NCBI RefSeq assembly: GCF_914271435.1
Contig: NZ_CAJZAI010000013.1
Span: 62,001 to 126,000 of the forward strand
Reading direction: 5' to 3'
From: Cupriavidus laharis
Lineage (GTDB): Bacteria; Pseudomonadota; Gammaproteobacteria; Burkholderiales; Burkholderiaceae
Length of the DNA stretch: 64,000 nt
The position numbers and the translations under genes were made by a program. Shown here piece after piece: positions 9,133-18,117 of the stretch (position 1 is its first letter; every line of letters begins with the position of its first letter). Below the pieces are notes generated by a model. The model was not told the DNA's origin and ran no database searches. It saw only the letters and a list, made by a program, of their open reading frames with translations.

Positions 9133-10047
9133 TCATTGCCCTGAACCTCCGGTATTGGAAAGCCCCCAGACATAGGCCGTCAACATGCGGATGCGTTCCG
9201 GGGTCAGGATTTCCTCGTGCGCCGGCATCTTGTTGTTATGGCCTTTCAGGATGGCTTCGACAATGGTGCCTTCCGAACTGCCGTACAGCCACACATTGTC
9301 CGACAGGTTCGGAGCACCCAGTGCCTGGTTGCCCTTGCCGGTGGCGCCATGGCATGCCGCGCAAGTCGACTTGAACGTGCTCTCGCCACGCGACGCACGG
9401 ATCGGGTCAGACGACAGGCCCGACAGCGAACGCACATACTGCGCCACATCCGCGGCAAGCTTGCCGTCGATGGTCGAGGCAAACGGCGGCATCACGCCAT
9501 TGCGGCCCTTGGTGACGGTCTGCTGGATCGTCTCGGGTTCACCGCCATAGAGCCAGTCATGATCCGTCAGATTGGGAAAACCGCGGCTGCCGCGAGCGTC
9601 CGAGCCATGGCATTGCGCGCAGTAGTTCAGGAACAGGCGCTGGCCGATCTCGCGGGCCTGCGGGTCTGCCGCCACCTGCTTGATATCCATGTTCAGGTAC
9701 TTGGCATAGATCTCGTGCTGCAGCTTTTCCTGCGCCTGCTGATGTGCGGCCAGTTCGCCTTGCGTGGAGAACTTCAGCACACCCGCGTAGGAACCCAGCC
9801 CCGGGTAGAGGACCAGGTAGGCAAGGCCAAAGATGCAGGTCAGGAGGAACATCCACATCCACCAGCGCGGCAGCGGATTGTTCAGCTCGCGCAGATCGCC
9901 GTCCCAGACATGGCCGGTGTCATCGCTGGCGTTGGCAACCTTGGTGACCTTGCGTTGGGAGAAAAGCAGCCACACGCACCAGACGATGCCGGCGAGCGCG
10001 ATGGCAGCGATGTAGTAGCTCCAGAAATCGGAAAAGAAATCGCTCAT
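9133..10047 (-). CDS. ccoP: cbb3-type cytochrome c oxidase subunit III, diheme CcoP
   Basis: CcoP carries electrons from soluble cytochromes to CcoO. The 304-residue protein has two N-terminal membrane helices (about 10-28 and 62-82). Two cytochrome c domains follow, with heme motifs CAQCH (C143, C146, H147) and CAACH (C229, C232, H233). Distal Met ligands are likely at M186 (VMPPF) and M274 (KMPAHE). It is the last gene of ccoNOQP, two bases after ccoQ. Confidence 0.97.
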   Translation of the reverse strand: MSDFFSDFWSYYIAAIALAGIVWCVWLLFSQRKVTKVANASDDTGHVWDGDLRELNNPLPRWWMWMFLLTCIFGLAYLVLYPGLGSYAGVLKFSTQGELAAHQQAQEKLQHEIYAKYLNMDIKQVAADPQAREIGQRLFLNYCAQCHGSDARGSRGFPNLTDHDWLYGGEPETIQQTVTKGRNGVMPPFASTIDGKLAADVAQYVRSLSGLSSDPIRASRGESTFKSTCAACHGATGKGNQALGAPNLSDNVWLYGSSEGTIVEAILKGHNNKMPAHEEILTPERIRMLTAYVWGLSNTGGSGQ

Positions 10048-10049
10048 GA

Positions 10050-10214
10050 CTAGGTATTCCGGCTCGATGTTGTGTGGGTCTCGTCAGGGAGTGCGAACGG
10101 GAGCATGGCGGACTCGTGGTTGGCAGCCTGCCGGCCCTTCGACCAGGCCCACCAGCAGATCCCGAGAAACACGACCATCGACATGACCGTGGCAAAAGCA
10201 GTCAGCATCGCCAT
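10050..10214 (-). CDS. ccoQ: cbb3-type oxidase small subunit CcoQ
   Basis: A 54-residue protein read directly from the sequence between ccoO and ccoP. It starts MAMLTAFATVMSMVVFLGIC, has one membrane helix (about 5-24) containing the CWWAWSKGR exit typical of CcoQ/FixQ, and then a short cytoplasmic tail. CcoQ stabilises the cbb3 complex. Spacing is three bases from ccoO and two from ccoP, so all four structural genes are one translational unit. Confidence 0.93.
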   Translation of the reverse strand: MAMLTAFATVMSMVVFLGICWWAWSKGRQAANHESAMLPFALPDETHTTSSRNT

Positions 10215-10217
10215 GAC

Positions 10218-10880
10218 TTACTCCTTCGCGGGCGCGGCGGCAGCCGCTTCCACACGCACGTTGCGGCGGTTGATGCCGAGCCCTTGCAGGTAGGCAACCA
10301 GTGCGTCCTCTTCGCTCTTGTCCTTGAGTTCCTCGGGCGCCTTGGCAATTTCCGCCTCCGTGTACGGCACGCCCAGGCGCACCAGTGCACGCATGCGGGC
10401 CTGGATGTCGTTGGTTGGCAGTTGCGCCTTCTCGAGCCACGGATAGGACGGCATCACCGATTCCGGCACGACATCGCGCGGATTGCGCAGATGGATACGC
10501 TGCCAGTCATCGGAATAACGGCCGCCCACGCGAGCAAGATCAGGGCCGGTACGCTTTGAGCCCCACAGGAACGGATGGTCGTAGACCGATTCGCCCGCCG
10601 TGGAGAAGTGGCCGTAGCGTTCGGTCTCGGCCTGCAGCGTACGGACTTGTTGCGAGTGACAGCCGACGCAGCCTTCGCGGATGTAGATATCGCGGCCCAT
10701 CAGCCGAAGCGGCGAATACGGCGTGATCCCCACATCCGGCTTGGTGGTGGAATGCTGGAAGAACAGCGGCACGATCTGCACCAGGCCGGCAATACTGGCC
10801 ACCAGGATCGTGCAGATGATCAGCCAGCCGATGTTCTTCTCCAGCGTTTCGTGGGAAAAGAAGCTTTGTTTTTCGGACAT
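10218..10880 (-). CDS. ccoO: cbb3-type cytochrome c oxidase subunit II, monoheme CcoO
   Basis: CcoO is the membrane-anchored monoheme cytochrome that passes electrons to CcoN. It has 220 residues: one N-terminal membrane helix (about 17-40), a heme c motif CVGCH (C71, C74, H75), the [20 protein letters not shown] region conserved in the family, and a Met ligand in SVMPSYPW. It lies 18 bases downstream of ccoN. Confidence 0.97.
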   Translation of the reverse strand: MSEKQSFFSHETLEKNIGWLIICTILVASIAGLVQIVPLFFQHSTTKPDVGITPYSPLRLMGRDIYIREGCVGCHSQQVRTLQAETERYGHFSTAGESVYDHPFLWGSKRTGPDLARVGGRYSDDWQRIHLRNPRDVVPESVMPSYPWLEKAQLPTNDIQARMRALVRLGVPYTEAEIAKAPEELKDKSEEDALVAYLQGLGINRRNVRVEAAAAAPAKE

Positions 10881-10898
10881 CGTTTCTATCCTGATGAA

Positions 10899-12347
10899 TC
10901 AGTGGGCGGAGGCAGGAATGCTGGCCGGGATCGGGGCATCCACCGCGCGCTTGCCGATGATGGTTTTCGCGACGTTGTAGGCCATCAGCAGCATGCCGGA
11001 CAGGAAGCAGATGCCACCAAGCAGACGGATCAGGTAGAACGGATACTTGGCCTTGACCGCCTCAACGAATGCGTAGGTCAGCGTGCCGTCCGGCTGCGTG
11101 GCGCGCCACATCAGCCCTTCCATCACACCGGCGATCCACATCGAGGCGATGTAGAGCACCACGCCGATGGTGGCAATCCAGAAATGCCACTCGATCAGCC
11201 GCACGCTGTACATCTGCTTTTCGCCGAACAGGCGCGGAATCAGGTAGTAGAGCGATCCGATGGAGATCATCGCCACCCAGCCCAGGGCGCCCGAGTGCAC
11301 GTGGCCGATGGTCCAGTCCGTGTAGTGGGAGAGCGCGTTGACGGTCTTGATCGACATCATCGAGCCTTCGAACGTGGCCATGCCGTAGAACGACAGCGCC
11401 ACCACCAGGAACTTCAGGATGGGGTCGGTGCGCAGCTTGTGCCAGGCGCCCGACAGCGTCATGATCCCGTTGATCATGCCGCCCCAGGACGGCGCCAGCA
11501 GGATCAGCGAGAACACCATGCCCAGCGACTGCACCCAGTCAGGCAGCGCGGTGTACTGCAGATGGTGCGGACCGGCCCACATATACGTGAAGTTCAGCGC
11601 CCAGAAGTGGACGATCGACAGGCGATAGGAATAGATCGGCCGCTCCGCCTGCTTCGGGATGAAGTAGTACATCATGCCCAGGAAGCTGGTGGTCAGGAAG
11701 AAGCCCACGGCATTGTGGCCGTACCACCACTGCACCATGGCGTCCTGCACGCCGGCATAGGCGGAATAGGACTTCCACAGCGACACCGGCATCTCGATGT
11801 TGTTGACGATGTGCAGGAGGGCAATGACCAGGATATACGCGCCGAAGAACCAGTTGGCGACGTAGATATGCTTGGTCTTGCGCTTGACGATGGTGCCGAA
11901 GAAGACGATGGCGTAGGCCACCCAGACCAGCGTGATCAGCAGATCGATCGGCCATTCCAGTTCAGCGTATTCCTTCGAACTGGTGATGCCCAGCGGCAGC
12001 GTGATGGCCGCCGCGACGATCACCAGTTGCCAGCCCCAGAACGTAAAGGCCGCGAGCGGGCCGCAGAACAGGCGGGCCTGGCAGGTACGCTGCACCACGT
12101 AGTAAGACGTCGCGAACAGCGCGCTGCCGCCGAACGCAAAGATCACCGCATTGGTATGCAACGGACGCAACCGGCCGAACGACAGCCACGGTGTGTTGAA
12201 GTTGAGTTCCGGCCAGATCAGCTGTGCTGCCAGCAGCACGCCGACGGCCATGCCGACGATCCCCCAGACTACCGTCATGACAGCGAACTGTCTTACGACG
12301 CCATAATTGAAGGTGTCGACGCGTGAAGACGCGGCTGAGACATCCAT
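10899..12347 (-). CDS. ccoN: cbb3-type cytochrome c oxidase catalytic subunit CcoN
   Basis: The heme-copper catalytic subunit that reduces oxygen with high affinity and pumps protons. It has 482 residues and about twelve membrane helices. Ligands can be placed: H64 (LHTNAVIF) for low-spin heme b, H211 (WYGHNAV) with H261/H262 (AGPHH) for CuB, Y255 as the likely cross-linked tyrosine, and the GHVHSG pair H349/H351 for the hemes. It is the first gene of ccoNOQP and is preceded by a perfect Fnr box at the position expected for class II activation. Confidence 0.98.
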   Translation of the reverse strand: MDVSAASSRVDTFNYGVVRQFAVMTVVWGIVGMAVGVLLAAQLIWPELNFNTPWLSFGRLRPLHTNAVIFAFGGSALFATSYYVVQRTCQARLFCGPLAAFTFWGWQLVIVAAAITLPLGITSSKEYAELEWPIDLLITLVWVAYAIVFFGTIVKRKTKHIYVANWFFGAYILVIALLHIVNNIEMPVSLWKSYSAYAGVQDAMVQWWYGHNAVGFFLTTSFLGMMYYFIPKQAERPIYSYRLSIVHFWALNFTYMWAGPHHLQYTALPDWVQSLGMVFSLILLAPSWGGMINGIMTLSGAWHKLRTDPILKFLVVALSFYGMATFEGSMMSIKTVNALSHYTDWTIGHVHSGALGWVAMISIGSLYYLIPRLFGEKQMYSVRLIEWHFWIATIGVVLYIASMWIAGVMEGLMWRATQPDGTLTYAFVEAVKAKYPFYLIRLLGGICFLSGMLLMAYNVAKTIIGKRAVDAPIPASIPASAH

Positions 12348-12390
12348 TCAGACCCCCACAGAAAAAAGATAAACCGATTGACGTTGTGAC

Positions 12391-12430
12391 TTTATGAAAG
12401 CAGCGCTCTTGCCGCGTTGATCTTTATCAA
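12391..12430 (-). promoter_or_regulatory. Fnr box and Fnr-dependent promoter of ccoNOQP
   Basis: A perfect TTGAT-CTTT-ATCAA palindrome lies at 12417-12430. A -10-like CATAAA lies on the minus strand at 12396-12391, about 30 bases from the box centre. This is the spacing of class II Fnr-activated promoters, where the box sits at -41.5. The predicted start is near 12384, about 37 bases before the ccoN ATG. Confidence 0.85.
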
Positions 12431-12484
12431 GTTGCACAGGTGCCCCATGAACCTATCTCCGCGTCGCAAGTCGCTGACGGCCAT

Positions 12485-12631
12485 TCAGGGCTTGTCGTTG
12501 TCCAGCAGGATGGCCTCCCCCGGCCGGTCGAGATCGTCGTACTGGCCGGCATGCAGGGCCCACCAGAGGGCTCCGGCGATGACGACGACAAGCACCAGGC
12601 TCATTGGCACCAGCAGGTACAGCATTTCCAT
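12485..12631 (-). CDS. ccoS: cbb3 oxidase maturation protein CcoS
   Basis: A 48-residue protein beginning MEMLYLLVPMSLVLV, with a single N-terminal membrane helix and the GQYDDLDRPGEAIL motif diagnostic of CcoS/FixS. CcoS is required for heme and copper insertion into CcoN. It starts two bases after ccoI, so it is cotranscribed with the copper ATPase, and ends 54 bases before the Fnr box of ccoN. Confidence 0.95.
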   Translation of the reverse strand: MEMLYLLVPMSLVLVVVIAGALWWALHAGQYDDLDRPGEAILLDNDKP

Positions 12632-12633
12632 GC

Positions 12634-15198
12634 TCAGACTCCGTTCCTTCCCGCGCGCAGCAGACGCCAGGCATTGGCCACGACGAGCAGCGACGACACC
12701 GACATGCCGATGCCGGCCATCCACGCCGTGACAAAGCCCGTGGCCGCCAGCGGAATGGCAACCACGTTGTAGAAGAAGGCCCATCCAAGGTTCTGCCTCA
12801 CAACACGGCGTGTCCGCCGCGCCAATGAGATCGCCTGGGCGATCTCGGCAACATTTCCGTGAGTCAGGACCGCATCGGCACCGGCCTGTGCAAGCGGAGC
12901 GCCACTGCCGATGGCAATGGACACCTGCGCCTGCGCGAGCACGGGCGCATCATTGATGCCGTCCCCGACGGCCAGTACCACCGCGCCCTCGCGCTGCAGT
13001 TGCGCGACATATTCGCGCTTGCCTTCGGGAGACACGGCGCCACGCGCGTTTGCCATGGCGAAATGCGAAGCCCACCATTGGACGGTCTCGACGCTGTCGC
13101 CGCTGACCAGGTGGCAGCGCGCACCCTGACGGCGCAGCGCTTCGAGCAGTTGCGGTGTCGATTCGCGGGCCTTGTCGGACAGTTCGAAGACGGCCAGCAC
13201 GCCTTCTTCCGCGCCCAGCCATACTTGCGTCGCGCCGGGGATCTGCGTGGCGTCCGCTTCCCGCACCGGCACCTCGGCACTTGCCTTGCCGATCTCGGCC
13301 ACAAAGGCGGCACGCCCCATGCGGAAACGCTTGCCGCCTATTTCGGCCTGGACACCTTGCCCCGGCACATTGGAAACGGCGGCCACTTGCCGCCCGCCGG
13401 CATCGACACCCGCCTGCCCGGCCGCGCCGACCAGCGCTCTTCCTATCGGATGCTCGCTCCCCGCCTCCATAGCCGCCGCCAGCGCCAGGCATTCGCCGGC
13501 AGGCATGCCCCCAAGCGTCCGCTGCCCCGTCAGGGCGAAACAGCCCTCGGTCAGTGTGCCGGTCTTGTCGAGCACGACATCCGTCACACGCGCAAGCGTC
13601 TCCAGCGCATGCGACCGCGTCAGCAGCAGGCCGCGTCGCGACAGCGCGGCACCCGCCGCAGCCAGCGCCGCCGGCGTGGCAAGGGAAAGCGCGCAAGGGC
13701 AGCTGACGACCAGCACCGCGACGGTAACCAGCAAGGCCCGCGAAGGATCGATCCAGAGCGCCCACACTGCGCCGGTCAATGCCGCCAGCGCCAGCAGCGT
13801 AGCCACGAACCAGCCGGCCACCCGGTCAGCCAGTGCCGCCAGCCGCGGCTTTTCCGCCAGCGCCCGGTCCAGCACGGCCACGATCTCGGCCAGGCGTGTG
13901 CCCGCGCCGACGCGGTCCACCGAGATTTCCAGCGGGCTGGCCGTGTTGTAGCAGCCGGCCAGCGCCATGTCGCCCACGCCGCGGTGCACGGGCCGGCTTT
14001 CGCCGGTCAGCATGGACTCATCGAGTTCGCTGGCACCCGTAACAATGGTGCCGTCGGCGGGGATGATCTCGCCTGCCCTGACTCGGATACGGTCCCCCTG
14101 CCGCAAGCGGGCGACGGGTATGCGCTCCGAGGCCGCGCCATCCGCGCCAAGCCGCTCACACGTAGCCGGCAACTGCCGCGCCAGCATTTCGGCACCGCTG
14201 CGCGAGGCCTGCCGCACGCGCAACTCTAGATAGCGGGCCGCCAGCAGAAAGGCGACGAACATCGTCACCGAGTCGAAGTACACCTCCCCGACCCCACGCG
14301 CCGTCGCGACCGCGCTGGCGGCGAACCCGGCGGCGACCCCGAGCGCCACGGGCACATCCATGCCCATGTGCCGCTGGCGCAGGCTGCGCCAGGCACCGGA
14401 GAAGATCGGCGAAGCGGAATAGAACACGACCGGCAGCGTCAGGGCCAGGCTGGTCCAGCGCATCAGTTGCAGCATTCCGGGGTCGATGGTGGTCTCATGC
14501 GTGTAGATGGGCCACGCGTACATCATCACCTGCATCATGCCGAGCATGGCCACGGCCATGCGCATGAGCAGGCTGCGCCGGGCACGGCGGTCGGCCTGGT
14601 CGCTGCGGGAGACTTCGAACGGCCAGGCCACGTAGCCAATGTCGGCAAGCGCGGCGAGCAACCCGGAAACCGTCTGCTCCGCTTCGCGCCACCGCACCAC
14701 AACGCGGCGCGTCGCCACATTCGCAATCGTGGATTCCACACCGGGCAAATGCCCCAGGTGCTGTTCGATCAGCCAGGCACACGCGGCACAGCGGATGTTT
14801 TCGGGCGCCAGCGTGATCTCGGCGCGACCGCCGTCGAGGGGCCGGACAAACTGGCTGCGCAGCTCCGGGGTGTCGTAGGCGGCCCAGACCGGTTCAGACT
14901 CCCGCCTTGCGGCGCCATCGATGGGCCGGGCAAACCGCGCCTCGTCACCGTAAAGGTGGGCGAAGCCTGCCGAGTGCAGCGTGCGCGCCAGGGTCTGGCA
15001 TCCGCCACAGCAGAAGACGCGCCGATGGCCGTCGATGTCCTCGGACAGCGCCTGGCCAGCCGTCACCGGTTGGCCGCAATGGAAGCACGCCGGCTGTGCG
15101 GCATGGTGCGCCATCACAGGCGCGGAGCGACTGGCGGGATCTTGCTGGAATGCGGACGCTGGCGCGTCGGCGAGGAGGCTGGCTTGCGGGGCGGACAT
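12634..15198 (-). CDS. ccoI: Copper-translocating P1B-type ATPase CcoI/FixI for cbb3 oxidase assembly
   Basis: A Cu(I) pump that supplies copper to the cbb3 oxidase rather than giving copper resistance. The 854-residue protein has the N-terminal cysteine cluster of the CcoI/FixI subgroup (CFHC at 38-41; CCGGC at 63-67), then a heavy-metal domain with CAAC (C137, C140). The ATPase core carries TGES (398-401), CPC (500-502), DKTGT (phosphorylated D544), SEHP (581-584) and GDGIND (745-750), with eight predicted membrane helices. It is followed by ccoS after two bases and preceded by an Fnr box. Confidence 0.96.
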   Translation of the reverse strand: MSAPQASLLADAPASAFQQDPASRSAPVMAHHAAQPACFHCGQPVTAGQALSEDIDGHRRVFCCGGCQTLARTLHSAGFAHLYGDEARFARPIDGAARRESEPVWAAYDTPELRSQFVRPLDGGRAEITLAPENIRCAACAWLIEQHLGHLPGVESTIANVATRRVVVRWREAEQTVSGLLAALADIGYVAWPFEVSRSDQADRRARRSLLMRMAVAMLGMMQVMMYAWPIYTHETTIDPGMLQLMRWTSLALTLPVVFYSASPIFSGAWRSLRQRHMGMDVPVALGVAAGFAASAVATARGVGEVYFDSVTMFVAFLLAARYLELRVRQASRSGAEMLARQLPATCERLGADGAASERIPVARLRQGDRIRVRAGEIIPADGTIVTGASELDESMLTGESRPVHRGVGDMALAGCYNTASPLEISVDRVGAGTRLAEIVAVLDRALAEKPRLAALADRVAGWFVATLLALAALTGAVWALWIDPSRALLVTVAVLVVSCPCALSLATPAALAAAGAALSRRGLLLTRSHALETLARVTDVVLDKTGTLTEGCFALTGQRTLGGMPAGECLALAAAMEAGSEHPIGRALVGAAGQAGVDAGGRQVAAVSNVPGQGVQAEIGGKRFRMGRAAFVAEIGKASAEVPVREADATQIPGATQVWLGAEEGVLAVFELSDKARESTPQLLEALRRQGARCHLVSGDSVETVQWWASHFAMANARGAVSPEGKREYVAQLQREGAVVLAVGDGINDAPVLAQAQVSIAIGSGAPLAQAGADAVLTHGNVAEIAQAISLARRTRRVVRQNLGWAFFYNVVAIPLAATGFVTAWMAGIGMSVSSLLVVANAWRLLRAGRNGV

Positions 15199-15223
15199 GG
15201 AGATCTTTTTTTACCCGTTGGAG

Positions 15224-15263
15224 GGTATATGCCGATCTCCATATCGGCCTTGATATAAGTCAA
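15224..15263 (-). promoter_or_regulatory. Fnr box and promoter of ccoI-ccoS
   Basis: TTGAC-TTAT-ATCAA on the minus strand (15263-15250) matches the Fnr consensus with one mismatch. A -10-like TATACC lies at 15229-15224, 30 bases from the box centre, the same geometry as in front of ccoN. The predicted leader is about 19 bases. Confidence 0.75.
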
Positions 15264-15311
15264 TAGCGGCCGGACTAACTTCCCAAATCCGGCACGCAAC
15301 GGTCGGCCGCG

Positions 15312-16409
15312 TCAGGTGAGCGAGGTGTCCATGGTCCTCCGTTCGGATTCCAGGTACTCCCGGGACTGCATCTCGATGATGCGCGACACCGTGCGGTGGA
15401 ATTCACTGGCCATCTGGCCTTCGACATAGAGCTCGTCCGCCGGCACTTCGGCCGACATCAGCAGCTTGACCTTGTGGTCGTAGAACACGTCGATGAGCCA
15501 CGTGAAACGGCGCGCTTCAGAAGACATCCTCGGCGTCATGCGCGGAACATCTGACAAAATCACCGTATGGAATTGCGACGCGAGTTCCAGGTAGTCGTTC
15601 TGCGAGCGGGGACCGCCACACAGCGTGGCAAAGTCAAACCAGACCACGCCATTGGCCTTGCGCAGCGCGCGCAGTTCCCGGTGCTCGATATGCAGTATAG
15701 GAGACTCATCCGCCACACCGGCAATAGCAACAAAGGCATCGCGCAGCGCCGAGTTGGCCTTGGCATCGAGCGGCGTGTGATATGCCTCCACCTGCTCCAG
15801 CGCGCGCTTGCGATAGTCGATGCCAGCATCGACATTGAGCACATCCAGTTTTTGCTGGAGCAGCGCGATGGCAGGCAACACGCGGTCGCGGTGCAGCCCG
15901 TCCGGGTACAGCAGGTCGGGCCGGTAGTTGGACGTCATGACGAACTGCACACCATTCTCGAACAGCTGTTGCAGCAACCGGTGCAGCATCATGGCATCGG
16001 CGACGTCATTGACGTGGAATTCATCGAAGCAGATCAGGCGGTAGCGCCGGGCAATCCGCTTGGCCAGTTCGTCCAGCGGATCGGGGCGCCCACGCAGCTC
16101 TTCCAGCTGGCGATGCACTTCGCGCATGAACTCGTGGAAGTGCAGCCGGGTCTTTCTCACCACCGGGACACAGGTATAGAAGCTGTCCATCAGGAAGGAC
16201 TTCCCGCGCCCTACGCCGCCCCACATATACACGCCCTTTGGCACATCGGGGCGCACCAGCAGCTTGCGGATGGCATTGCTGCGGCGGCTCTTGTAGGCCA
16301 CCCATTCGTCGTAGCACTGCTGCAGGCGGGCCACGGCGCGAAGTTGCGCCTCGTCGGAATGGTAGCCGCGCTCCTTCAGTTCCTTCTCGTAGTACTCGCT
16401 GACGTTCAT
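15312..16409 (-). CDS. zapE: Cell division protein ZapE (AFG1-family ATPase)
   Basis: ZapE is an AFG1-like AAA ATPase acting at the division ring in late constriction. From the ATG at 16409 (MNVSEYYEKELKERG) it has 365 residues, with Walker A GGVGRGKS (64-71), Walker B RLICFDEF (D129, E130), the HVND segment after it and a TSNYRPDLLYPDGL sensor region, all typical of the family. A longer in-frame start 15 codons upstream is possible but less family-like. It follows the lpdA terminator and is probably expressed from its own promoter. Confidence 0.94.
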   Translation of the reverse strand: MNVSEYYEKELKERGYHSDEAQLRAVARLQQCYDEWVAYKSRRSNAIRKLLVRPDVPKGVYMWGGVGRGKSFLMDSFYTCVPVVRKTRLHFHEFMREVHRQLEELRGRPDPLDELAKRIARRYRLICFDEFHVNDVADAMMLHRLLQQLFENGVQFVMTSNYRPDLLYPDGLHRDRVLPAIALLQQKLDVLNVDAGIDYRKRALEQVEAYHTPLDAKANSALRDAFVAIAGVADESPILHIEHRELRALRKANGVVWFDFATLCGGPRSQNDYLELASQFHTVILSDVPRMTPRMSSEARRFTWLIDVFYDHKVKLLMSAEVPADELYVEGQMASEFHRTVSRIIEMQSREYLESERRTMDTSLT

Positions 16410-16463
16410 GCTGGCTGTTTCGTTCTGGACTGCGCGTGGAAAGTGCCGCCGCACCCTCCCCGG

Positions 16464-16494
16464 CCATGCCCGGAATCGCTTCGATCCGGCATGG
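16464..16494. other. Hairpin between lpdA terminator and zapE
   Basis: CCATGCC-c-GGA pairs with TCCGGCATGG, giving a ten-base-pair stem with one bulge. It falls in the zapE leader (minus strand), 55 bases before its ATG. No function is known. Confidence 0.35.
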
Positions 16495-16504
16495 CTTGCA
16501 AGTG

Positions 16505-16534
16505 AAAACGGCGCGCCGCGGTTGCGGCGCGCCG
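16505..16534 (-). terminator. Intrinsic terminator of the sucAB-lpdA operon
   Basis: A perfect 11-bp GC-only stem (CGGCGCGCCGC/GCGGCGCGCCG, 16509-16534) with a four-base loop is followed on the minus strand by TTTT. It starts 28 bases after the lpdA stop codon. Confidence 0.8.
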
Positions 16535-16561
16535 GTGCTCAGGCAAATGCAGGCAGGTGCC

Positions 16562-17986
16562 TTACATATTGAGCTGACGCTTGTCGACCGCCAGCGCGGC
16601 TTCGCGCATGACTTCCGACATCGACGGGTGCGGATGGCAGACGCGGCCGATATCTTCGCTCGCGGCCTTGAACTCCATCGCCACCACGGCTTCGGCGATC
16701 AGGTCCGAAGCGTTGGCGGCCACAATGTGCACGCCCAGGATCTCGTCGGTCTTGGCGTCGGCCAGCATCTTGACGAAGCCATCGGCGTGACCCATGCCCA
16801 GCGCACGGCCGTTGGCCATGAACGGGAACTGGCCGGCCTTGTACTCGCGGCCTTCGGCCTTGAGCTGGGCTTCGGTCTTGCCCACCCATGCGATTTCCGG
16901 GAAGGTGTAGATCACCCACGGAATGCAGTTGTAGTCGATGTGCGGCTTCTGGCCGACGATGCGCTCGGCCACGGCCACGCCTTCGTCCTCGGCCTTGTGC
17001 GCGAGCATCGGGCCGCGCACCACGTCGCCGATGGCCCACAGGCCCGGCACCTTGGTGGCGCAATGGTCGTCCACCTCGATGAAGCCGCGCTGGTCAACAG
17101 CCAGGCCGACAGCGTCCAGGCCCAGGTTGTCGGTGTTCGGCACGCGGCCGACCGACACGATCAGGCGGTCGACTTCCAGGGTCTGGGCAGCGCCGTCCTT
17201 GTCGGTGTACTTGACGGTCACGCCGTTCTTGCCAGTCGTCACTTCGTCGACCTTCACGCCGAGGCTGAACTTCAGGCCCTGCTTGGTCAGCTGCTTCTGG
17301 GCCTCCTTGGCCACGCCCTCGTCGGCGGCGCCCAGGAACGCGGGCAGCGCTTCCAGCACGGTCACGTCGGCACCCAGGCGGCGCCACACCGAGCCCAGCT
17401 CCAGGCCGATCACGCCGGCGCCGATCACGCCCAGCTTCTTCGGCACTGCGGGGAACTTGAGCGCGCCCTCGTTATCGCTGACCAGGTCGTTGTCGACCGT
17501 GACACCAGGCAGGTGGCGGGCCTTCGAACCGGTGGCGATGATGACCTGCTTGGCGGTCACGACTTCGCCGGCGATCTCGACCTGGAAGCCCTCGGCGGTC
17601 TTGCCGACGAACTTGCCGTAGCCCTTGAGCAGCGTCACCTTGTTCTTGCGGAACAGGAACTCGATGCCCTTGGTCATCTTGCCGACGATATCATCCTTGC
17701 GCTTGAGCATCTTGGACACGTCAACCTTGACGTCGCCCACGATGATGCCGTGGTCGGCCAGGTGATGCTGGGCGTTCTCGAATTCTTCCGAGGAGGCCAG
17801 CAATGCCTTCGAGGGGATGCAACCCACGTTCAGGCAGGTGCCGCCCAGGCGCGGTTCGTTCTTGGGATCGTCGTAGGCGTTGCCTTCGCAGCAGGCCACG
17901 TTCAGGCCGAGCTGGCCAGCACGGATGGCGGCGATATAGCCGCCGGGGCCGGCGCCGATCACCAGCACGTCGAATTGTTTGCTCAT
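16562..17986 (-). CDS. lpdA: Dihydrolipoyl dehydrogenase (E3) of 2-oxoglutarate dehydrogenase
   Basis: Reoxidises dihydrolipoamide on the E2 subunit and passes electrons via FAD to NAD+. From ATG 17986 (SD AAAGGAA) it has 474 residues: FAD motif GAGPGGY (11-17), redox disulfide in [13 protein letters not shown] (C51, C56), an NAD-binding [10 protein letters not shown] motif and the C-terminal catalytic dyad in HPHPSMSE (H453, E458). It is third in the sucA-sucB-lpdA operon, so it is the complex-specific E3 (often called odhL in Cupriavidus). The gap to sucB holds an inverted-repeat element. Confidence 0.96.
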   Translation of the reverse strand: MSKQFDVLVIGAGPGGYIAAIRAGQLGLNVACCEGNAYDDPKNEPRLGGTCLNVGCIPSKALLASSEEFENAQHHLADHGIIVGDVKVDVSKMLKRKDDIVGKMTKGIEFLFRKNKVTLLKGYGKFVGKTAEGFQVEIAGEVVTAKQVIIATGSKARHLPGVTVDNDLVSDNEGALKFPAVPKKLGVIGAGVIGLELGSVWRRLGADVTVLEALPAFLGAADEGVAKEAQKQLTKQGLKFSLGVKVDEVTTGKNGVTVKYTDKDGAAQTLEVDRLIVSVGRVPNTDNLGLDAVGLAVDQRGFIEVDDHCATKVPGLWAIGDVVRGPMLAHKAEDEGVAVAERIVGQKPHIDYNCIPWVIYTFPEIAWVGKTEAQLKAEGREYKAGQFPFMANGRALGMGHADGFVKMLADAKTDEILGVHIVAANASDLIAEAVVAMEFKAASEDIGRVCHPHPSMSEVMREAALAVDKRQLNM

Positions 17987-18041
17987 GGAAATTCCTTTCG
18001 ATACCCAGCGGCGCGATGCCGCACCGCTCACGGGCTCAACC

Positions 18042-18112
18042 GTCATCCCCGCGCAGGCGGGGATCCAGTGGCTTCAGTTAAGACGCTGGGTTCCCGCCTT
18101 CGCGGGAACGAC
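18042..18112. repeat. 71-bp palindromic REP/MITE-like intergenic element
   Basis: Two related 30-base arms in inverted orientation. One end begins GTCATCCCCGCGCAGGCGGG; the reverse complement of the other end begins GTCGTTCCCGCGAAGGCGGG. Each arm is itself a hairpin (18046-18064 and 18090-18109). Elements with this GTCATTCCCGC...GCGGGAATCCA pattern are dispersed in many beta-proteobacterial genomes. In the transcript it would form two adjacent hairpins between sucB and lpdA. Confidence 0.75.
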
Positions 18113-18117
18113 AAGCA

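Noticed and set aside
10575-12326. A 583-codon plus-strand frame opposite ccoN and ccoO
   Set aside because: Its translation is His/Arg/Asp-rich and antisense to genes with mapped heme ligands.
18042-18112. The inverted-repeat element as a terminator of sucB
   Set aside because: There is no T-run on the minus strand, and lpdA, which belongs to the same complex, follows directly with a real terminator after it.
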